A DNA stretch of 64,000 bases from Erigeron canadensis (Eukaryota > Streptophyta > Magnoliopsida > Asterales > Asteraceae), in the NCBI RefSeq assembly GCF_010389155.1, contig NC_057768.1, positions 49,970,101-50,034,100 of the forward strand, written 5' to 3'. Position numbers and translations under genes: made by a program. Of this stretch, positions 21,544-34,023 are shown piece by piece. The notes under the pieces are model-generated. The model was not told where the DNA came from, did no database searches, and worked only from the letters and a program-made list of their open reading frames with translations. Position 1 is the stretch's first letter. Each line of letters starts with the position of its first letter.

Positions 21544-23235
21544 CGAAACGTTATTATGTATTTCGTGTTTTAATCATGTAATTTGTTCTTTAGTTATGTC
21601 TTTTAATCATGTAATGTCGTTTGATATAAAATGTGTTCTGATAATAAAATGTGTTTGATTTTTACAAAAAAAGTAGCCGTTATAGGAACTAAAGGTGATA
21701 CTTCTAGGAATCAAATTGATACAAAGGTAACAAAGGTGGCACTTAAGGGACCTGTTTTGCCAATATTAGAAACTTACAACTATCCGTTGCATTAAAAAAA
21801 AATCAAACAAAGCTCTCGTCCATGCAGGAACGAGCCACCCGGACGAGTGAGGCGGACGAGCGGGGAACGAGTCCCACCCAACGGTGTAGACTTGTCCCTG
21901 TATGTCAAACGAGGCAATGGACGAACCATTGGCTACCCTCTCATAAACATCCGCACACAAGGTTGTCAGCTATTACATGGACTTTATTTCCTTCCATTAT
22001 TTTTGACAATAATAACATACTCCATCTGTTCCATTTTAGTTGTCCAATATTAACTTTTAAAGTCTTTTTCTTCAACTTTGACCGTAAATATTTTTGTTTA
22101 TATTATATAACACTTGATGAAAGTTATATCATTTAAAAATTTGTCTAAAATTAAATCTATTTATATCTATTTATCTAATTACTATTCATTCTCATATTAT
22201 CACATCATCACTGTGTCTCTCCCTGTCTCTATATACATAGATACATATCAAGAACATATATGTGTACATAAATGGAGATTTTTTTATGGAAATTATTGGC
22301 ATGGATAGAGGTGGCAACCATTTTTAATTACAAACCCTTTTTGGTTCCTCCCCTTCAACTTCATTATTTGGAATCATCTTTATAATGGCTTTGTTCAGCC
22401 AAAAGCCCACTGAATAACATCTATAGACCCAAATTCACACCCATGGAGAGAGGCAACAATCACCCTTACAAATTGTTGATGTTTGGTTTCAAAGATGACG
22501 ATGATATCATTTATTTATTTATTTTTTATTTGGCTTCATTTAATAAAATTAGGAAGGAGAGAGTAAGGATTTATCATGTTATTGAAAACAAATTAAAATA
22601 GTGGAATGGTGGATTATTATTTGATGATGGTTACTGGATTATTTGATGGTGATCTCTGTTTTTCTTTTTTTTGTTTGAAATTAAGCATCGTTTGTTTTTT
22701 TAACCATTCTTTTTCCGGCAGCCAATCTTAATATAAGACAGTTGAACTAATAACTTGTTAACCAATTAAATCGTTTAATTTTATCAAATTAAGTTTCGCT
22801 TATGTCATCATTTAATTTAATTATAAATTAAAAATCTTAATAATTATTATCCAAATATATTATTATATTAATACTTGTGGATAAATCTCACTAATTTACA
22901 CTTTTTTGAAATCCATCAATAATTTACACTTTTTAGCCCGTAATACTTAATTTATATTTATTTTTAGTCATCAATAATTTTTTCCTTTTTATATATTAGT
23001 TTTTCGTATTAATGTTTAAAGTTACAATTGTCAATCAAATCAAAAGTCCTAATTGTTATCAAAGAATAGGAAAACAATAATACTAATTGTTATCTAATTA
23101 TCATAGGACATGTAATTGAAAATAAACTTTTTCGTGTTATGAGCTCGCATCATGATTAAAGACATATATTTGAATGTCAAGTACAAAATCACAAATATGT
23201 TTATATTTTAATTCTTAATAGTCTTTTATAATAAC
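21544..23235. other. Intergenic, with a partial Stowaway-like end at 22018
   Basis: A GC-rich patch at 21800-21965 (CTCGTCCATGCAGGAACGAG...) has no recognised protein in any frame. At 22018-~22130, TACTCCATCTGTTCCATTTTAG matches the Stowaway (Tc1/mariner MITE) end CTCCCTCCGT, but the opposite end was not found. The remainder is AT-rich with no gene seen. Confidence 0.45.
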
Positions 23236-23613
23236 AAGAGCAAGTACCCGCGCGTTACGACGGTGAGATGGGGAAAGTGATAGGTTATAGGAGGTGATAT
23301 GTCATAGAGTGTTAATGCATTAGCCGTACGGGCTCCGCCCATGATTTAAAAATTCGTCGAAAGTATATCGAATAACATATCTAATGAAAGAGCATGAAAT
23401 TTTAAGAACACCCGTATATTTTTTTTTATAATTTATCGATGTGTGGTTTTTGAGATAAAAGATTTTAAAAAAATTAGAGGAATAAAATGATTTATAGAGG
23501 AGAGAGAAAGTTGTAGGCATTGATGTATGATACATCATGCATTATCATGTATACATTGTTGAAATTGAATGTTGAAAGTTGAAAAGTGAATTTGCTTTAT
23601 AATATGGTATAGA
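23236..23613 (-). mobile_element. Helitron-like non-autonomous element, minus orientation
   Basis: On the minus strand it begins after an A with TCTATACCATATTATAAAGC. It ends with CACCGTCGTAACGCGCGGGTACTTGCTCTT. The GC-rich tail with an inverted CGCG...GCG motif resembles the + strand tails near 51.77, 52.79 and 54.03 kb. The final pentamer CTCTT does not fit CTRRT, so the family assignment is moderate. No ORF of its own. Confidence 0.5.
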
Positions 23614-24054
23614 TATCACATTATGAGTACAATTGGTTTAAGAAAATTCTATAATAAACGAAATATTGTAACATGTGAATTGTGGAATGGCTACGGCATG
23701 TAATTCCATCAATATGTCTCAGCTAATAATAACAGTGACGAACCTGTGATTATTATACTACAACTTGCAAAATATAACACTTGGAACCGTATATGTTCAA
23801 AACTAAAAAGCTTTTATAACTTAAATGTATAAATATCTAATATTGATAATATCGTAAAATCTAATTAAGTAACTAAAAGACAGGGTTAATTAATAAGGGT
23901 AACATTGTCTTATTGTTCATATTTCCGTGAATGGAGAGATAAAATCACCCCCATTTTTATTGATATTGCCTTTTGAATGATCGTCATAAAGTATTGAAAT
24001 GAATGGTCTGTATGAAGACATCATTTAATCTAATGAATAGAGTAGAAAAACTAA
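23614..24054. other. Intergenic, nothing recognised
   Basis: AT-rich sequence between the Helitron-like element and the Harbinger relic. No frame or repeat stands out. Confidence 0.5.
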
Positions 24055-24904
24055 GGCCGGTCCTTATAGGACTTCCACCGTGCGTCTGGCGGGCGTCCGA
24101 CGCGGCGAAAGTGCTAAACGCTAGTAGCACCGGCGACGTCTAGCCGCGTCCGGTAGAGGTGCGTTCGATTTCAGACGCGGGGGAGGAAGCTTTGGCGGGC
24201 CCAACTAAAAAAAAACAATTTTTTAATCTATATATTTGAAATCAAACGGCTAGTTTGAAAAAAAGGGTTTTTTTTTTATTTTTATTTTCTTTTAAACCCT
24301 TATACCATTTCATATCACAACTTATTTCTTTCTACTCATTTTCAACTTCAATAAACCATTTCATATCCCATTTTTCATAAACCATTCAGAATGTGTAGAA
24401 CTCTGTGGACTCAAGAAGAAGATCTTTGTTTGTCGAGATGTTGGGTGACGAGGAGACCTGACCCTGTTACGGGGAGGATTGAAATGAATAATCCCGGCGT
24501 CTCCTTTTGGGATGACGTTATTGAAATGTCCAGAACACGACAAGTGGTGAGCCAATGAAACGGTTCACCGGGAAATCGGAAAAATGTCAATCAAAGACGA
24601 CGAAGAGTAATCGTATTGTTTTCCAGTACTGTCGTTTTATGTTTTTTTTTTAAAATGTAATCTGTTTTATGTTTTTTTTTTTAATTATTGTAATGTGCTT
24701 TTTAATAATAAAATGTGTTTTAATTTTAATAAAATGGTTTTGTTTAGTTTTGTGAAAAAAGAAAATGAAATAATATAATAATGGATGAATAGTGTTAGAA
24801 GTGGGAGTTATAAGTAGGGGTGTGTCTTGGTGTGTCTAGAGGAGAGAGAAACTGATGAATAGTGTTAGACGTGGGTTAGACATGGGTTCCTTATAAGGAC
24901 GGGC
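24055..24904 (+). mobile_element. PIF/Harbinger-type deletion derivative
   Basis: The ends are inverted (GGCCGGTCCTTATAGGA and TCCTTATAAGGACGGGC), with TAA directly outside both ends (24052-24054 and 24905-24907). A 3-bp TAA/TTA duplication is the PIF/Harbinger signature. The interior keeps a fragment of the accessory Myb/SANT-like gene but no DDE transposase. A further partial copy in reverse orientation lies at 35748-36070. Confidence 0.8.
24388..24610 (+). pseudogene. Harbinger Myb/SANT-like accessory protein, fragment
   Basis: One frame (beginning near 24390) reads LWTQEEDLCLSRCWVTRRP and then GVSFWDDVIEMS, the trihelix/Myb-like pattern (W-x-x-EED...L...W) of proteins that accompany plant Harbinger transposases. 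After an internal deletion, another frame gives HDKW, stops, and then GKMSIKDDEE and TAA at 24608-24610. The tail is shared with the small ORF ending at 21543. Broken and not expected to be functional. Confidence 0.65.
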
Positions 24905-24907
24905 TAA

Positions 24908-25252
24908 CAGGTCGTTAGTCCTGCTATGAATAAAATTCAAAATTTCGAGTCTCGTGATGTTTATGATACCATAAATTTAATTAACCTCTCTGCGCAATGA
25001 CATGGTCGACTAACAAGGTGAAGTGGTGAACGACATAAACCAAATTAGAGGTAGAAAAACGAATAACAAACGAGTGAAATACATCATTTAATTTACACGT
25101 AGAGAAATGAACTAATTTATATTCGATCCATTAATTAATTCTACTTCATTTTCGCCATCATATATAATAACTTTCTCACAACAGTTAACAGATTACACGA
25201 AGTAGTTTTAGATATAGTTACTTAAGGCCGGAGAAATTAGTGACAGATCGAC
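24908..25252. other. 3' flank of the NPF gene
   Basis: The stop codon of the minus-strand transporter is at 25253; its 3' UTR must lie here. No other feature seen. Confidence 0.5.
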
Positions 25253-27355
25253 TTACTCTTCTTCCAACTGATCATCAATACCCTGCAGCTCTCTGGCAAG
25301 CCTATGCTCCCTGTAAACATACCATCTTGCGGCTATCAGATACAACCCCATGTTCAAAACACTAAGAACTGTAAGCAACCAGTAGAAATTATACAGCTTC
25401 CCCTTGTTCAAATTGTCAGCTAGCCATGGCTCCTTGTCTCCAGTCACCTTGTGCACTATTGTCACCAACAATGAGCTAAAAAAGAAACCCAACGACAAGG
25501 TACTTAAAAACAAGCCCGTGCTCATAGTCTTCATCCCTGCGGGGCACTCCCTTAAGAAGAAATCAAGTTGACCAATGTATGTAAAGGCTTCACCCGACCC
25601 AACAAAGAAAAACTGGGGAACCAACCAAAACACACTAAGTGGAATCACTTTGGACGGGTCATCAACCAAACCATGAGACTGGGCCATGTGAAGCCGCTTG
25701 ATCTCAATAAGAGCGGCTGCAACCATAGCAAATGTGGACATGACTAGTCCCACACCGATCCGTTGAAGAGGGCTTAGCCCTTGTGGGTGCCTAAGGAACC
25801 GTTTGGCGACTGGGACTATGACACGGTCATAGACAGGGACAGTCAAGAGGATGCTGCCAACAAAGAAGACGGTGAGGGAAGCAGGAGGGATGAAAAAGGA
25901 TTTCCCTATGTGTCGGTCCATGGTGGTGGCTTGTGAGACTGAAAAAGTGGTCATTTGTGCATAGATTGTCCAAAACATGATGTTGGTAGCCCAAATTGGT
26001 AACATGGTGATCACCATTTTGACTTCTTCCACATCAGTTGAAGTCGAAAGATACCATTTGTTAACCTTCAAGATTTCCCCAGATTTTTCAGTGTTGTTGA
26101 TTGCAGCCTTGTCAAGGAAACTGCAAAAATAATAGATACACGCACACGCACTTTTAATGAATACTGTACGTACTAATTAAATTAATTAATACTCGTAGCT
26201 AGCTAGCTATATATAGGGGAGGGGTACCGAAATTGTTTGCTGTGAGGCAATTTCTGCTTCAAATGAGAGGAGGAAGAAGTTGTTGCTCCAATACTAGTAT
26301 CGAATAACAAACAAGGATCGGAAGGAAGCTCCAAATGCCTTTTCCTCCAGGCCGCCACAAAAACGGATGCTATCTGTGTCAAGGGACTACCTACCAGTTT
26401 CTTGAACCTGTATCTCGGGGTACCCGACAAGAAGATCAACAACCCCAACCCGATACAACACGCCACGATCCCGTACCCCCATCGACGCCCTAGATTGTCC
26501 TGTATGTAAACCAGAAGCGTCACAGCTGCTAATGACCCGATACTTATGAAGAAGAAGAACCAGTTGAAAAAAGTGGTCATCTGGGCCTTTTCTTGTTTGT
26601 TTGATTCATCAAACTGATCGGAACCGAAACCCGACACACTGGACTTCAGGCCCCCGGTTCCCAAGGCGGTTAGGTAAAGTGCCATGTAAAGAATGGCTAG
26701 TTGGAGATGGTTTGCAGGAACGCAATCTGATGAACCCGGCTTGCTGCATTTTGGTGGTTGGAGGCTCGGTATGGCGGTTGATATCGTTAATATCGTCACA
26801 CCCTGTAGTTAATTAAATCATATATACGACATTAATTCCATCGTTTCATATAATTAATGAACTGATCAATATTCCATGGATGGATCGAGATGTTTTAATA
26901 ATAAATAATATTACCGTAGCTTGAATGGCGGTAAAGATGGCAATGGTAAGATAACGGCCAAGAAAGGTGTCGGCCACGAAACCGCCAAGGAGGCATAACA
27001 TGAAAGAGGTGCCCATGAAGTTAGTGACGTCATTAGCGGCGTTTGCGTTTCCTAGATGCATAGTACCAGTCAAGTATGTCACCAAGTTTACGGCTATTCC
27101 CAACGTCGTTAGCCTCTCACATGCCTCCACCCCTGTGAATTGAATACTAATTACTTATATATATTAATATCATTATTATTACCCGTATAGTATCTATGAT
27201 AATAATTAGTAAAAGTGGTGGCGCGTACCTAGAATCATGGCGGCGCTACCCCAGCCGCCGGTGGTTGAACGGACTGCCGGCTTTCCCTTGTAGTCCCAAG
27301 CATCAGGGAGCGTTTTCCCCACCTGTGCTTCTTCAGCTTCATGCCCAAGAACCAT
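25253..27355 (-). CDS. NPF6: NRT1/PTR family transporter, NPF6 type
   Basis: Four exons (27355-27229, 27132-26915, 26802-26228, 26120-25253) with GT-AG introns join into 595 codons. The MFS/POT fold is clear. The proton-coupling motif ExxER is at residues 45-49 (EACER). It is followed by TYLTGTMHLGNA, ADTFLGRYL with the Thr (residue ~98) that corresponds to the phospho-switch Thr101 of Arabidopsis NRT1.1, GFGSDQFDE, the long central loop ending KQKLPHSKQFRFLDKAAI, and FIGQ/LDFFLRECP-type blocks near the C-terminus. The position equivalent to the nitrate-binding His356 of NRT1.1 is Tyr here (WTIYAQM, ~Y360). With VSQATTMDRHIG this points to the NPF6.2/NRT1.4 side of the subfamily rather than NRT1.1. 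Role by family: plasma-membrane H+-coupled low-affinity nitrate transport. All frames are intact; a TATA box lies 86 bp upstream. Confidence 0.96.
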
Positions 27356-27440
27356 TTAATTGGATTTTTCAAATAGTTTTTGGAGAGTGAACTTACGTAC
27401 GTACGATTTATTAGTAGCTACGCACGACCGACCTTATTCT

Positions 27441-27446
27441 TTTATA
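27441..27446 (-). promoter_or_regulatory. TATA box candidate of the NPF gene
   Basis: On the minus strand GGCTATAAAAGAA, 86 bp upstream of the ATG. The leader between them contains ACGTACGTACG repeats. Confidence 0.6.
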
Positions 27447-28289
27447 GCCGTAACAACTATATCAAAGATTTAAACCAACATGATTCGATGAAGTGGCCGG
27501 TTAATATTTTCTACGGATGTTTAAAATTCAATCCTCACTCATGTTAAGCCAGTATGTTCTTCTTTATCTTAAATAACATGAAATCATACTCCTATCTTAA
27601 ATAGGGGTAAACTACATGCATCTCAACTTCCCTTGTATACTTTTGAATAGGTATTACTCGTATTTATTTACTTGCTATCTTTTTTAAACTTTTTCTTACT
27701 AATAACTATATCAAAATTTTTCTTTGCTAACATATATTTATGTGTGCTATATTAATTTAATTGTTAATTAATAAGCAATTTTTTTTTCATATAATATATA
27801 TATATATATATATATATTTTATTTCGAAAACCATTTTCTTTTTAAAACTGTGAAAACTCCTAAATTATGTATTAGACGATATATATGTTTTCAAAATTAA
27901 TTCTCATGTGAAACATTATAAAAAAGTAGACTGTAAAGGAAATTATTTCCAAAACATTCAAAGTAACCTTTTGTAAAGCTGTGAATAATTGAATTTTATG
28001 TTTACTTCCACATGTGAACAAACGACTACATATAAGGTTTTGAAAATAAATTACTCCCAACATACTTTTTCATAGCGTTTCACATGTGAATGGACTTTAT
28101 AAATCATATTATCCAATACATAACTTAAGAGATCTCATAAAAAACATACATGATATAGCGTTTCATATGTGAATAAACTTTAGAAAACATATTATCCAAT
28201 AACTAATTTAAGAGTTCTCATGATTACTATAAAAAGAGTTTTTGAAAGCGTCCATATAATATATAGGTTTATAATTTAATGAAAACTTG
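27447..28289. other. NPF upstream region, with AT microsatellite and CACATGTGAA-rich repeat
   Basis: An AT run lies at ~27797-27818. From ~27845 to 28240 the words TTCACATGTGAA, AAACATATTATCCAATA and AAGAG(T/A)TCTCAT recur in direct and inverted order. A similar block lies at 56260-56510, so this is a dispersed repeat of unknown class. No gene seen. Confidence 0.5.
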
Positions 28290-28690
28290 ATGAACGTCCA
28301 TTTTGTGATAAATACCCCTATCGAAAGGCCTCATTTCTATGTCTTAAATGAGTTAATATTCTGGAACTATCGGTACTTAATGAGTCATATGTTTACGCAG
28401 GTTCACGGAAGATGCAAGTGAGGGTAACTGACATCAAATAACTCAAGATGAAGGCCTATGAAGTTACAAGACACAAGGAGGTGATTCGGGAGCTGAACGA
28501 AGCAAATCGAGAAGCAACAGGAGCTACCAGCGCCGCTGGCCCATACCCAGCGCCGTTGGGAGGCCCAGATCAGCAACCGACTCAAATACCTAACTAAGTC
28601 GAAGTAACCCTCAAAACCCTAAGACAGAGTCGATTCAGCAGCCTTAGCCGCCCATATTCAACCCAAGGTCGACTTTGCATATTCCAGGCG
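28290..28690 (+). repeat. Second copy of the CCAGCGCCGCTGG LTR-like relic
   Basis: Collinear with 12430-12970. One perfect CCAGCGCCGCTGG is at 28527-28539 and a near copy at 28546-28560. Followed by AAACCCTAAGAC and TTCAGCAGCC as in the first copy. No ORF. Confidence 0.65.
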
Positions 28691-29531
28691 TAGACAGCCC
28701 GTCAGACGCTCAAGGCACGGAAGAACCGGACGCCGAGGGGCGACATTAGGACAATTCGCACACGCCAAGTTCAAATCTGTCAACGGTCACCCACGATAAT
28801 GTAATAGTAGAGATGGGAAAAATATTGAACATGCAGGGACGGTCCCAGAAGCATCACACGGTCGCGTTAAAGAATCGAGGCTAGATGGACAAAAAGCCTT
28901 TATTTCCATGGTTCAGCACATGCTGGCCGAAGGTTCCTTCATTTGTTTGATGATGCTTTCCATGGTTCATATGAAAACCTGTTGATCAGAATTGTAATGC
29001 ATCAGACACCAAAACATGCACTAACAGACTGAGATGTTCATTGAAAACCATTTTACGTCGAAAACCACGGTACACATTTTAGACATCGATTTTCGTTCAC
29101 TAGAAACTCTCTCTCTCTCTCTTCAACAATTGTTATCATCAGTATCTTTGATCACAACTATCACTGATCACCACTATTATCTACTATTTATGAATATACA
29201 TAAGGTTGAAACCTGTACAAGTCACATTGTGTTTATTGATTCCCATAGTAAATTGGTCAGTGACGACACTAAAGACATGTAATGGCGGGTGGCGGCGAGT
29301 TGGAACGATGGTAATAGTTAATCTTAAATCTTGATTATTATTATGATTGATTCAAATGATGAGATCCAAGGTTAATCTGGATGACAACCCTTAAATCCTA
29401 TTACCCTCAAAAAAATTTAGCAAACTTTCTATTTAATATCAAACCTATCACGGGTATAATAGGCATTTCAAATAATTATTGTTGAATGTGGAAAAGGGAG
29501 AGAGAACATATATATATATATTTATATATAT
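28691..29531. other. Decayed repeat DNA, no gene supported
   Basis: GC-richer to ~28900 (probably the continuation of the LTR-like relic), then ordinary AT-rich sequence. An 82-codon frame at 29034-29282 has no recognisable features and includes a CT run, so it is not called. Confidence 0.4.
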
Positions 29532-29966
29532 ATTGAAGGGATCAAGTGAGAAAAACATATATGATGAGAATCGTGAGAACCATTGGAAAATCATCTCTAA
29601 GGGTTTTGCCCTTAGAATTAAGGGTTACGCTCGTACCGTAACAACCGTCACTATCTCTTGGATCGCCGCCCATCAAATCCATACCATTTCCATATGTGTC
29701 TGGTGACAACCCCTTTAGAATGGATGAGGGCAACGCCCGTACTGCATACATATGTTTTCTTAACACGTAACCCATATGATCTTTACACAAAAAAAATATT
29801 TTTTTTTGGAATGGGTTTTTGTTAAAACAAAATAAAAAAAAAAAGTTTCAAAAAATGAAAAATAAAAATTAAAAAAAAACCACACAAAAAAGAAGAAAGA
29901 AGGAGGAAAACTAGTGGTTCTCACGGTTCTCTCCATATTTGTTGTTCTTACATTAACCCTACCCTA
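29532..29966. mobile_element. Foldback MITE related to the 2128-2510 family
   Basis: Ends GGATCAAGTGAGAA...GAGAATCGTGAGAACC and GGTTCTCACGGTTCTCTCC...AACCCTACCCTA are inverted. The middle contains GGGTTTTGCCCTTAG...TAACAACCGTCACTATC, which is not palindromic and may be cargo. The insertion sits in TATATA-rich sequence, so the target duplication is unreadable. Confidence 0.65.
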
Positions 29967-30168
29967 TATATATATACACACACATATATATATAGGAAAA
30001 TCTTCATGTGATAACCATTTGAATTGAAAAAATCATGAGAACCTTTAATTTATAACTTGATGTTTATATGTGAATGATATATATGAACAAATTTGTTCGC
30101 ATATGAATCGATCAAGTTATTCTTATATCACTTATATTCATATGTAAATAGTTCTTACATGAACCTTA

Positions 30169-30216
<48 letters not shown>
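30169..30216. repeat. (CT)n(AT)n microsatellite
   Basis: About eleven CT units pass directly into about thirteen AT units. Confidence 0.95.
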
Positions 30217-30504
30217 GGCCTTAAAGTTACTTATGTAGTCATGAAGCCATGGTGTGGGAATCTAGATACCTCCCCGTGGCATAGTTATGTTTGAGTGTAC
30301 CCCGGTGGATTAACTAACCACTACATGCGCAAAGTTCAAACGGTATACTCAGTTGGATTGACTTTGTCTTTCCTTAACGACGACGATGGACCACCGAAAT
30401 GTCTACCCATCAAGTCGGTTGTGAGGTCCCCATGTAAGGTCTTATGACCGCCTACACACAACCTCACATCCTTAAGTATGTGTGGCTTATATTATATAGC
30501 CTAC
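30217..30504. repeat. Fragment sharing a motif with the solo LTR at 36.8-39.2 kb
   Basis: GGCATAGTTATGTT followed by a CCGGTGGATTAACTAACCAC-like block corresponds to the tandem units at 38085-38222. Decayed repeat, no ORF. Confidence 0.4.
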
Positions 30505-31195
30505 TGATGTGTATTTTCGTGTACCCGATCGTATGCAATATAGTTGACTTGGTAAACCGAGGTCGAACACAAGGACTTATTAAGCAATTGCTAACAATAA
30601 AGTAATTCAAATGAAAGGGGGTTTTTATGGCTGAATTGCCACTTTGCAAAAGTTAGTAAGAATTAGTAATCTCGAAAGATTAATCGAAATGAAATCCGGT
30701 ATGACCGGGGCAGGGATCGTCCTCAAATGATAATGAAAATGATTTAATGATAGTAATAATTAAAATGGACACATACTTGGATCAGCTCACATGCCAATCA
30801 TCGGGTCTAAACATTACTTACATTGTTGAACGACTTAAAAGGTAGTCAAGATGAACTCTCGTTATACTTAAATCTTTAATTGCTCAAAATATAATTATTG
30901 CTCTCGCAAATAATTTCTACTTAAAACAATTAAGCATTAAGAACCTAAGTTGATTTTATGATTTAATCTTTAAAAGCTTTCTCCCGAACTGCTTATTCGC
31001 CTATTCAGATCCCTGTATCATAAACGTTTACACACTCAAAATGAGTTTAATTGTTTTGAAATCCTTATGGCTAGTTTCTTCCGAACTCTAACGACTTTAA
31101 GTTAGTTAAAGACCGATTAATCGTTTCATAAATCAATTGACAATGACATAGATTTCTCCCGAACTTCTAATTACAATTATCAATGAATAAATATA
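30505..31195 (+). repeat. Truncated LTR of the same family as the 42711-44200 solo LTR
   Basis: It begins TGATGTGTATTTTC, then GCAATATAGTTGACTTGG, CCGAGGTCGAACACAAGG, GGATCAGCTCACATGCC and the repeated TTTCTCCCGAAC blocks, all collinear with 42711-43430. The match stops near 31195, where sequence of a different repeat begins. Confidence 0.8.
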
Positions 31196-32562
31196 AAAGA
31201 GAAAAACATGCATAAAGTTTTAAGGATATTTTGGGTAGATTTATTGTGTGAGAAGAACATGTGTTAAAACTTAAGGGTATTTTGGTTATTTTACAAGTAG
31301 AAAGTTAAAAAGAGGAATGGATAGTTTGTTTTATAATAGAGTATAGATATATTTTTTATTTTCATAACTTGAATTATTAAAAACTAGCGTTAAGCTGGGC
31401 CGTTGGCCGGAGATATCCGTGAGACATAGACTCGAATCTAGGCTTTAAACTTTAACATGTTAATAGTGATCAACCAATTACTTTAATACATATAATTAAA
31501 CAATACATTGTAAATCTTATAACATAACTTTTTTAGAGTTGCCATATCAGTGCAGATTATATTTTTAGCATTAGATTTGTGTGGATTTTCATATTTGTAA
31601 AACTAAATATATTACTAAAAGGTTGTTCATAAAATAAATCTCTCTCTATGTATAAATTTAATATCAAAAGTTATTCTATAAAAATAAAATTAAAAATAAT
31701 ATCATATGTGGCTAAGGGGAAATTTCAAAATCAATAGTTTGATGAGTTTCATCATGCAAATCAACAAAGTTAAAAAGGTAGCAAGTTAGTTTTTTCAAAA
31801 AGAACATAATGTATGGGCATGGGTTCGAACATCCCATCCTTCGATGAAGAAAAAAGTAGCGAGCGTTTTAATACCCACCGATCGATCATTATTGTGGTTT
31901 ATAGTTTCCCCACAAAATTATATAAATCTATATGAAAAGTGATACCTAACAATACCACCATGCTCTGGATTATTGTACATTATGTTTTAAGCAATTGTAT
32001 TTTACTATTAACGTGAAATTAGTTTAAATAGGTTATAATATCAAAAGTTAAAATAGATTTATTGAGGTAATTGTAATAATAGAATGTTTGACTAAATATA
32101 TAAAATATTTATTAATTAATTAAGATTAACTTGGAACGTTATATTGACCATTTCCCTACTCAAGTTTTGTAACTTTTTAGCAAAAATGGTGTGAATATTA
32201 TGAGGGCTTATAGATTTTGAAGTATCGAAATTATGTGCACTTTTTGGCGTGGATTGGTCATGTGATTTATGGTTCTACTTAACATGAAAATTGTGTACAA
32301 AAGTGATTGACCGAAAACGACTTTAAATTTCTTAGCACCTGTGGTAATTTTACACGTCATAAGTCACGAAAATTGTTTCATGTTTGTGACAATAACTGAG
32401 GAGTGTAACCCATGTCATTGTAGTGGGTTTAACTTAATTTAAGAGCAAAAAATTAAGGTTTTCTTTTGGGAACTTAATATTGTTTAATTTATAGACAATT
32501 AACCACAACTTGACGTTTTTATTATCTATGTAGTTTTTAATTGGGAAAAATCTATAAAAAGT
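31196..32562. other. Intergenic, with a possible Helitron 5' end at ~31347 (minus)
   Basis: The minus strand reads TCTATACTCTATTATAAAAC starting near 31347, like other Helitron 5' ends in this window; a matching 3' end was not found. Two short blocks with box-B-like words (AGACTCGAATCTAGGC near 31427 and GGGTTCGAACATCCC near 31820) may be SINE remnants. No gene seen. Confidence 0.35.
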
Positions 32563-33527
32563 AATCTTTTTTATCAAAATTCCTAATAAGGAGAATCTAT
32601 TTAGGTTTCGACTATTAAAAGGTTTTCATTTTAAAAAAGTTCTCAATAAAGGTAATGTCGTTAGTTTTCATCGTTAGTCCCTGTTAAATGCCATGTCATC
32701 AGGCCACGTCATAAAAAAAGCTTACGTGGATATTTAACCTAGATATACTATATACCTTTTCTTTACAAATCCAGATCTTCCAATATTCAAAGAATTATTT
32801 AGATCTTCAAATACATAAACACATAAATAATTACATATGTTAAAAAAGAACACAAATTAGCAAAAGGGTGATGAATTCATTCACAGAAAGAGTTGCACAT
32901 TCCTCTTTATTTTTGTATTTCACATTGAAAGAACCCATATATTTAATCAAAGAAGTAACCACAAACGAAATAAGCAACCACAAACGAAGTAAGCAACCAA
33001 CCACCCTACTTGTTTTGATGATATGTGTGGCCGGATTTAGGGTTGTGAATATATGGTATTATGGTGATATAGAATATGGTATAAAGATATGTATGAACAT
33101 ATGTATATATACGCATTCACGAGAAAGATCAGATCTCCTTTTTCTTGTTCTTGTTCCATGTGAATGATTAAATTGTAAATATTGATAATGGGTATTTGGG
33201 CTTTTTGTTTGTTATTAGTGAAGTCAGCAACAGATATACATTAATGATTTATTCTAATTGGGGTTTGTTACAATAGGTGTGAAGTTAAGATTTTAGATCT
33301 GCGAGGATGATAAATGAAATGAAGAAGAAGAAGGTGGATACAGATATACTATCCACGTCAGACGTCCACGTTGGTTTTTTTAATGACGTGGCATGTTAGC
33401 ATTTAACGGGTGATTAACGATGAAAACTAACGATATTACTTTTATTGAGAAATTTTTAAAAATGAAATCCTTTTAATAAACGAAACATAAATAGGATCCC
33501 CTTATTAGAAATTTTGATAAAAAAGCT
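32563..33527. mobile_element. Long-TIR element (~200-bp arms), MULE-like without a visible target duplication
   Basis: The arms at 32563-~32735 and ~33345-33527 share CTTTTTTATCAAAAT, AAGGRGAATCTATTTA, GTCGTTAGTTTTCATCG and TTAAATG(C)...GACGTGGCA in inverted order. The interior ~32740-33340 contains a 99-codon frame (32868-33167) with a direct repeat of codons for ATKEV/ISNHKRS-like words but no known domain. The 9-mers outside the arms do not match, so the superfamily is inferred from the TIR length only. Confidence 0.65.
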
Positions 33528-33529
33528 TA

Positions 33530-33929
33530 GGTTGCATTTAGTATAAGAAAACTCCCTTGTTTTTCATTTTCATTTTTTAAGAAAACATGAAAAACAGGAA
33601 ACGCGTTCAAATTGTAATTTTTTAGAAAAGTTTTCCTAGAAAATGAAAATTCCTTTTTTCAACTTTTGCACTAAAATAGAAAACTATTTTTTTCAGTTTT
33701 TGTTTTCACTTTTCTATTTTCTAAACATTTTGTAAACCTAAATTTAGAAAACAAGTGAATTTGAACATGTTTTCTAGTTTTCTAAAATGAAAAAATGAAA
33801 ACTCCATCTTTTATTTTGAACGCGTTTTCAAAATTTTCAAGGGTTTTTTAGAAATGAAAAACCTTATCATTTTTTAGAAAACTAAAAATGGAAAACTTAA
33901 AAACATTTTTCTCCAACTAAACGCGCTCT
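33530..33929. mobile_element. AT-rich MITE with GGTTGCATTTAGT / ACTAAACGCGCT ends
   Basis: It directly abuts the previous element. The body is full of inverted GAAAAC/GTTTTC words (TTTTCTAGTTTTC, GAACGCGTTTTC against GAAACGCGTTC), so it can fold along its length. No ORF. The class is uncertain. Confidence 0.6.
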
Positions 33930-34023
33930 TACCTTTTTATGAATTTATCCCTTTTTAATATTGAGTTTATGATTTTATAAGCTCACACTTATTTTTTTTT
34001 TTTATTATATATAAACTCTAAAA

